DNA of 18,083 bases from Tardiphaga sp. (GTDB taxonomy: Bacteria > Pseudomonadota > Alphaproteobacteria > Rhizobiales > Xanthobacteraceae), in NCBI GenBank assembly GCA_028290765.1, contig JAQGJF010001125.1, forward strand, positions 1-18,083. Direction: 5' to 3'. The notes below the pieces were generated by a model. That model did no database searches. It saw nothing but the letters and a program-made list of their open reading frames with translations, and was not told where the DNA came from. The position numbers and the translations under genes are program-made. Below are positions 13,828-18,083 of the stretch, piece after piece; the first letter of the stretch is position 1; the number at the start of each line of letters is the position of its first letter.

Positions 13828-16599
13828 ATGGATATCGTCATTGTCGAGTCGCCTTCCAAGGCCAAGACGATCAACAAATATTTAGGCAGCTCCTACGAGG
13901 TTCTGGCCTCCTTCGGCCATGTCCGCGACCTTCCCGCCAAGAACGGATCGGTCGATCCGGACGCCAATTTCCAGATGATCTGGGAGATCGATCCCAAGGC
14001 CGCTGGCCGGCTCAACGACATCGCCAAGGCGCTGAAGGGGGCCGACAAGCTGATCCTCGCCACCGACCCCGATCGCGAGGGCGAAGCGATTTCCTGGCAT
14101 GTGCTGGAGGTGCTGAAGGAGAAGCGCGCGATCAAGGACCACGCCATCGAGCGCGTGGTGTTCAACGCCATCACCAAGCAGGCGGTGACGGAGGCGATGA
14201 AGCATCCGCGCCAGATCGACGGCGCGCTGGTTGACGCCTATATGGCGCGCCGCGCGCTGGATTATCTGGTCGGCTTCACGCTGTCCCCGGTGCTGTGGCG
14301 CAAACTGCCGGGCGCGCGCTCGGCGGGCCGCGTGCAATCGGTGGCGCTGCGGCTGGTCTGCGACCGCGAACTCGAAATCGAAAAATTCGTGCCGCGCGAA
14401 TACTGGTCGCTGGTGGCGACGCTGACGACGCCGCGCGGCGACGCCTTCGAGGCCCGCCTGGTCGGCGCCGACGGCAAGAAGATTCAGCGGCTCGACATCG
14501 GCACCGGCGCCGAGGCCGAGGATTTCAAGCAGGCGATCGAGGCCGCCAATTTCACAGTCTCCACCGTCGAAGCCAAACCGGCGCGGCGCAATCCGCAGGC
14601 GCCCTTCACCACCTCGACCCTGCAGCAGGAAGCCAGCCGCAAGCTCGGCTTTGCCCCGGCGCACACCATGCGGGTCGCGCAGCGTCTTTATGAAGGTGTC
14701 GACATCGGCGGCGAGACCACCGGTCTCATTACCTATATGCGTACCGACGGCGTGCAGATCGACCCGTCGGCCATCACCCAGGCACGCCAGGTGATCGGCG
14801 AGGATTACGGCAACGCCTATGTGCCGGACGCGCCGCGGCAGTATCAGACAAAGGCCAAGAACGCGCAGGAAGCCCACGAAGCGATCCGGCCCACCGACAT
14901 GTCGCGCCGGCCCGCCAGCCTGCGCGCCCGGCTTGAGAGCGACCAGGCCCGGCTCTACGAGCTGATCTGGATCCGCACTGTCGCGAGCCAGATGGAATCC
15001 GCCGAACTGGAACGCACCACCGTCGACATCGCCGCCAAGGCGGGCTCGCGGCTGCTGGAATTGCGCGCCACCGGCCAGGTGGTGAAGTTCGACGGTTTTC
15101 TGGCGCTGTACCAGGAAGGCAAGGACGACGACGGCGACGACGAGGACTCGCGCCGCCTGCCCGCCATGAGCGAAGGCGAAGCGCTCAAGCGCAAGGAACT
15201 GGCTGTCACCCAGCACTTCACCGAGCCGCCGCCGCGGTTTTCGGAAGCCTCCCTGGTCAAGCGCATGGAAGAGCTCGGCATCGGCCGGCCCTCGACCTAT
15301 GCCTCGATCCTGCAGGTGCTGAAAGACCGCGGCTACGTCAAGCTGGAGAAGAAGCGCCTGCACGGCGAGGACAAGGGCCGCGTCGTGGTCGCGTTCCTGG
15401 AAAACTTCTTCGCGCGCTATGTCGAATATGACTTCACCGCCTCGCTGGAAGAACAGCTCGACAAGATCTCCAACAACGAGATTTCCTGGCAGCAGGTGCT
15501 GCGCGATTTCTGGGGCGACTTCATCGGCGCCGTCAACGAGATCAAGGATCTGCGGGTCACGCAGGTGCTCGATGCGCTCGACGACATGCTGGGCCCGCAC
15601 ATCTATGCGCCGCGCGAGGACGGCGGCGATCCGCGCCAGTGCCCGACCTGCGGCACCGGCAAGCTCAATCTGAAAGCCGGCAAGTTCGGCGCCTTCGTCG
15701 GCTGCACCAATTATCCGGAGTGCCGCTACACAAGGCCGCTGGCCGCCGACAGCGAGGCCAGCGCCGACCGCATCCTCGGCAAGGATCCGGCGACCGACCT
15801 CGACGTCGCGGTGAAAGCCGGACGTTTCGGTCCCTATATCCAGCTCGGCGACGCCAAGGATTATGGCGAGGGCGAAAAGCCGAAGCGCGCCGGCATCCCG
15901 AAGAACATTTCGCCGAGCGACATCGAACTCGATCTGGCGCTGAAGCTGCTGTCGCTGCCGCGCGAGATCGGCAAGCATCCCGAGACCGGCGAGCCGATCA
16001 CGGCGGGCCTCGGCCGCTTCGGACCGTTCGTGCGCCACGAGAAGACCTATGCCAGCCTCGAGGCCGGCGACGAGGTGTTCGATATCGGCCTCAACCGCGC
16101 GGTGACGCTGATCGCCGAAAAACTGCTGAAAGGCCCGAGCGGCCGCCGCTTCGGCGCCGATCCGGGAAAACCGCTCGGCGAGCATCCGCAGCGCGGCGGC
16201 ACCATCGTGGTGAAGAACGGCCGCTACGGCGCCTATGTCAGCGTCGACGGTATCAACGCCACGCTGCCGAGCGACAAGACGCCGGAAACCGTCACGCTCG
16301 AAGAGGCCATTGCGCTGATCGAGGAGCGCGCCGCCAAGGGCGGCGGCAAGCCCGCGCGCGGCAAGAAGAAGGCCGCGCCGAAGAAAACTGACAAGAAGGC
16401 TGCCGCCAAAGCCGAAGCCGGCGACACCAAGGCGGCGAAGCCAGCCAAGAAAGCGCCTGCCAAGAAGGCCGCCGCGAAACCAAAATCGGACGCCGCGGCG
16501 GCCGCCAGCAAAGCGCGTGCGCCGGTGACGGCGAAGACCTCGCCCGCCAAACCGACGAAGACGATTGCGAAGAAGAGCGCGGGTAAGGCCAACGGCTAG
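13828..16599 (+). CDS. topA: DNA topoisomerase I
   Basis: This 923-residue type IA topoisomerase relaxes negative supercoils by cutting one strand through a tyrosine. The Toprim domain starts at the N-terminus with MDIVIVESPSKAK (Glu7) and has TDPDREGEA (Asp80, Asp82, Glu84). The active-site tyrosine is Tyr303 in LITYMRTDG. A four-cysteine zinc ribbon uses Cys605, Cys608, Cys626 and Cys632. It is followed by several TopA C-terminal repeats marked by GRFGPYIQ, GRFGPFVRHE and GRYGAYV, then a Lys/Ala-rich tail from about residue 836. An open TTG-started frame begins 33 codons upstream, but the ATG at 13828 gives the standard N-terminus and has GGA 6 bases before it. The gene is followed by rnr after 3 bases. 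Confidence 0.97.
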   Translation: MDIVIVESPSKAKTINKYLGSSYEVLASFGHVRDLPAKNGSVDPDANFQMIWEIDPKAAGRLNDIAKALKGADKLILATDPDREGEAISWHVLEVLKEKRAIKDHAIERVVFNAITKQAVTEAMKHPRQIDGALVDAYMARRALDYLVGFTLSPVLWRKLPGARSAGRVQSVALRLVCDRELEIEKFVPREYWSLVATLTTPRGDAFEARLVGADGKKIQRLDIGTGAEAEDFKQAIEAANFTVSTVEAKPARRNPQAPFTTSTLQQEASRKLGFAPAHTMRVAQRLYEGVDIGGETTGLITYMRTDGVQIDPSAITQARQVIGEDYGNAYVPDAPRQYQTKAKNAQEAHEAIRPTDMSRRPASLRARLESDQARLYELIWIRTVASQMESAELERTTVDIAAKAGSRLLELRATGQVVKFDGFLALYQEGKDDDGDDEDSRRLPAMSEGEALKRKELAVTQHFTEPPPRFSEASLVKRMEELGIGRPSTYASILQVLKDRGYVKLEKKRLHGEDKGRVVVAFLENFFARYVEYDFTASLEEQLDKISNNEISWQQVLRDFWGDFIGAVNEIKDLRVTQVLDALDDMLGPHIYAPREDGGDPRQCPTCGTGKLNLKAGKFGAFVGCTNYPECRYTRPLAADSEASADRILGKDPATDLDVAVKAGRFGPYIQLGDAKDYGEGEKPKRAGIPKNISPSDIELDLALKLLSLPREIGKHPETGEPITAGLGRFGPFVRHEKTYASLEAGDEVFDIGLNRAVTLIAEKLLKGPSGRRFGADPGKPLGEHPQRGGTIVVKNGRYGAYVSVDGINATLPSDKTPETVTLEEAIALIEERAAKGGGKPARGKKKAAPKKTDKKAAAKAEAGDTKAAKPAKKAPAKKAAAKPKSDAAAAASKARAPVTAKTSPAKPTKTIAKKSAGKANG
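16336..16596 (+). repeat. Low-complexity Lys/Ala/Pro-rich tail of TopA
   Basis: The last 88 or so residues of TopA are mostly lysine, alanine and proline, in units such as KKAAPKK, PAKKAPAKK and AAKPKS, like histone H1-type tails. Such basic, disordered tails are seen in other alphaproteobacterial and actinobacterial TopA proteins and are thought to help DNA binding. The DNA is accordingly repetitive in AAG/GCC codons. Confidence 0.75.
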
Positions 16600-16602
16600 A
16601 AT

Positions 16603-18083
16603 GTGAGCAAAAAGCGCGACCCAAGCTTTCCGGACCGGGACGCCATCGTCGCGTTCATTCGCGCGAATCCGGGCAAGGTCGGCACCCGCGAACTGGCGCG
16701 GGAGTTCGGCCTGAAGAACGCCGACCGGGTCGAGCTGAAGCGGATCCTGCGCGAGCTGGCCGATCAGGGCACCATCGCCAAGCGCGGCAAGAAGATCCAG
16801 GAACCGGCGGCGCTGCCGCCCACCGTCATGGTGGACGTCACCGGCCGCGACAGCGACGGCGAATTGATCGCCACGCCGACCGAATGGGACGAGGTCGAGA
16901 ACGGCGAACCGCCGAAGATCCGCATCCATGTGCCGCGCCGTCCGCAGCCGGGCACCGCCGCCGGCGTCGGCGACCGCGCGCTGCTGCGGATCGAGACGGC
17001 GGAGGGCAACGCCTATCGCGGTCGCGTCATCAAGGTCATCGATCACGCAAAAACCCGCGTGCTCGGCATTTTCCGGGCCCTCCCCGATGGCGGCGGCCGG
17101 CTGGTACCGGTCGACAAGAAGCAGGCCGGCCGCGAATTGAACATCGCCAAGGCCGATCGCAGCGGCGCGGAGGACGGCGATCTGGTCAGCGTCGATCTGG
17201 TGCGATCGCGCGGCTTTGGCCTGGCCTCCGGCAAGGTCAAGGAACGGCTCGGCTCGCTGGCTTCCGAAAAAGCCGTCAGCCTGATCGCGATCCATTCCCA
17301 CGAAATCCCGCAGGCCTTCTCGCCCGCCGCATTGCGCGAGGCCGAGGAGGCACAGCCCGCCACTCTCAAGGGCCGCGAGGACTGGCGCGACGTGCCGCTG
17401 GTGACCATCGATCCGCCGGACGCCAAGGATCATGACGACGCCGTGCATGCCGAGCTGGACAGCGATTCCAGCAACAAGGGTGGATTCATCCTCCATGTCG
17501 CGATCGCCGACGTCGCGTTCTATGTGCGGCCGGGCTCGGCGCTGGACCGCGATGCGCTGACGCGGGGCAATTCGGTCTATTTCCCCGACCGCGTGGTGCC
17601 GATGCTGCCGGAGCGGATTTCCAACGATTTGTGCTCGCTGGTGCCGGGCCAGCCGCGTGGCGCGCTGGCGGTGCGGATGGTGATCGGCGCCGACGGCCGC
17701 AAGCGCTCGCACTCCTTTCATCGCATCCTGATGCGCTCGGCGGCGAAACTGAACTACGCCCAGGCCCAGGCCGCCATCGACGGCCGGCCCGACGATACCA
17801 CCGGCCCCCTGCTCGACCCGATCCTCAAGCCTCTGTACGAGGCCTATGCGCTGGTGAAGCGCGCGCGCGACGAGCGCGACCCGCTCGACCTCGACATTCC
17901 CGAACGCAAGATCCTTTTGAAAGCCGACGGCACGGTGGATCGCGTCATCGTGCCGGAGCGGCTCGACGCGCATAAATTGATCGAGGAATTCATGATCATC
18001 GCCAACGTCGCCGCGGCCGAAATGCTTGAAAAGAAGGCGCTGCCGCTTATCTATCGGGTACACGATGAACCGAGCGTCGAGAA
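16603..18083 (+). CDS. rnr: Ribonuclease R (3' end beyond the window)
   Basis: The window holds the first 493 codons of a 3'-5' exoribonuclease of the RNB (RNase II/R) family, which degrades structured RNA and takes part in rRNA and mRNA turnover. The N-terminus has a winged-helix part (RDAIVAFIRANPGKVGTRELAREFGL), then cold-shock-type domains, then the RNB domain with VTIDPPDAKDHDDAVHAE. Asp270, Asp276, Asp278 and Asp279 match the spacing of the magnesium-binding aspartates of E. coli RNase R. FPDRVVPMLPERISNDLCSLVPG follows. The start is a GTG at 16603, 3 bases after the topA stop, so the two are probably one transcript. The frame is still open at the window edge. Confidence 0.94.
   Translation, partial: MSKKRDPSFPDRDAIVAFIRANPGKVGTRELAREFGLKNADRVELKRILRELADQGTIAKRGKKIQEPAALPPTVMVDVTGRDSDGELIATPTEWDEVENGEPPKIRIHVPRRPQPGTAAGVGDRALLRIETAEGNAYRGRVIKVIDHAKTRVLGIFRALPDGGGRLVPVDKKQAGRELNIAKADRSGAEDGDLVSVDLVRSRGFGLASGKVKERLGSLASEKAVSLIAIHSHEIPQAFSPAALREAEEAQPATLKGREDWRDVPLVTIDPPDAKDHDDAVHAELDSDSSNKGGFILHVAIADVAFYVRPGSALDRDALTRGNSVYFPDRVVPMLPERISNDLCSLVPGQPRGALAVRMVIGADGRKRSHSFHRILMRSAAKLNYAQAQAAIDGRPDDTTGPLLDPILKPLYEAYALVKRARDERDPLDLDIPERKILLKADGTVDRVIVPERLDAHKLIEEFMIIANVAAAEMLEKKALPLIYRVHDEPSVE

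Noticed and set aside
13882..18063. A 1393-codon open frame on the minus strand
   Set aside because: It is antisense to topA and rnr, both with full family motifs. Its translation is low-complexity and rich in Arg, Gly, Ala and His; GC-rich codon use keeps the opposite strand open.

Overview
The window is a GC-rich chromosomal segment with the look of an alphaproteobacterium of the Bradyrhizobium/Rhodopseudomonas group. This rests on the character of the RuvX, PyrB/PyrC, DprA, TopA and RNase R proteins and on strong third-position G/C. The genus is an inference from remembered protein families, not from a search. No rRNA, tRNA, CRISPR array or insertion sequence was seen.

Layout. Positions 1-59 hold the possible tail of an unidentified gene, followed by a hairpin. 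Then come ruvX and an AEC-family transporter on the plus strand, nearly touching. A leftward block follows: an exported VanX-like dipeptidase (first in transcription order), an AidB-type acyl-CoA dehydrogenase and a CPBP membrane protease. The plus strand resumes with pyrB-pyrC, then plsY. Between plsY and dprA lie a decayed alpha/beta-hydrolase gene (about 7997-8550) and a leftward amidase. Between dprA and topA sit four genes in two divergent pairs: an HxlR regulator with azoR, then a short-chain dehydrogenase with a second HxlR regulator. The window ends in topA and rnr, the latter cut by the window edge.

How the genes fit together. The core genes serve nucleic-acid maintenance (ruvX, dprA, topA, rnr), pyrimidine synthesis (pyrB plus a dihydroorotase-like partner) and phospholipid synthesis (plsY). 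The dihydroorotase-like protein has lost three metal-binding histidines and the substrate arginine. It is probably a structural partner of PyrB, not an enzyme, so an active dihydroorotase should be encoded elsewhere. pyrB seems to be read from a promoter so close to its ATG that the mRNA may be leaderless.

The accessory part of most interest is the four-gene block between dprA and topA. Each HxlR (DUF24) regulator is divergent from an oxidoreductase, which suggests two small redox- or electrophile-sensing switches back to back. The gap between the dehydrogenase and the second regulator carries two 21-bp GTGGTT-N9-AACCA(C/T) sites, each covering a likely -10 element. These are good operator candidates.
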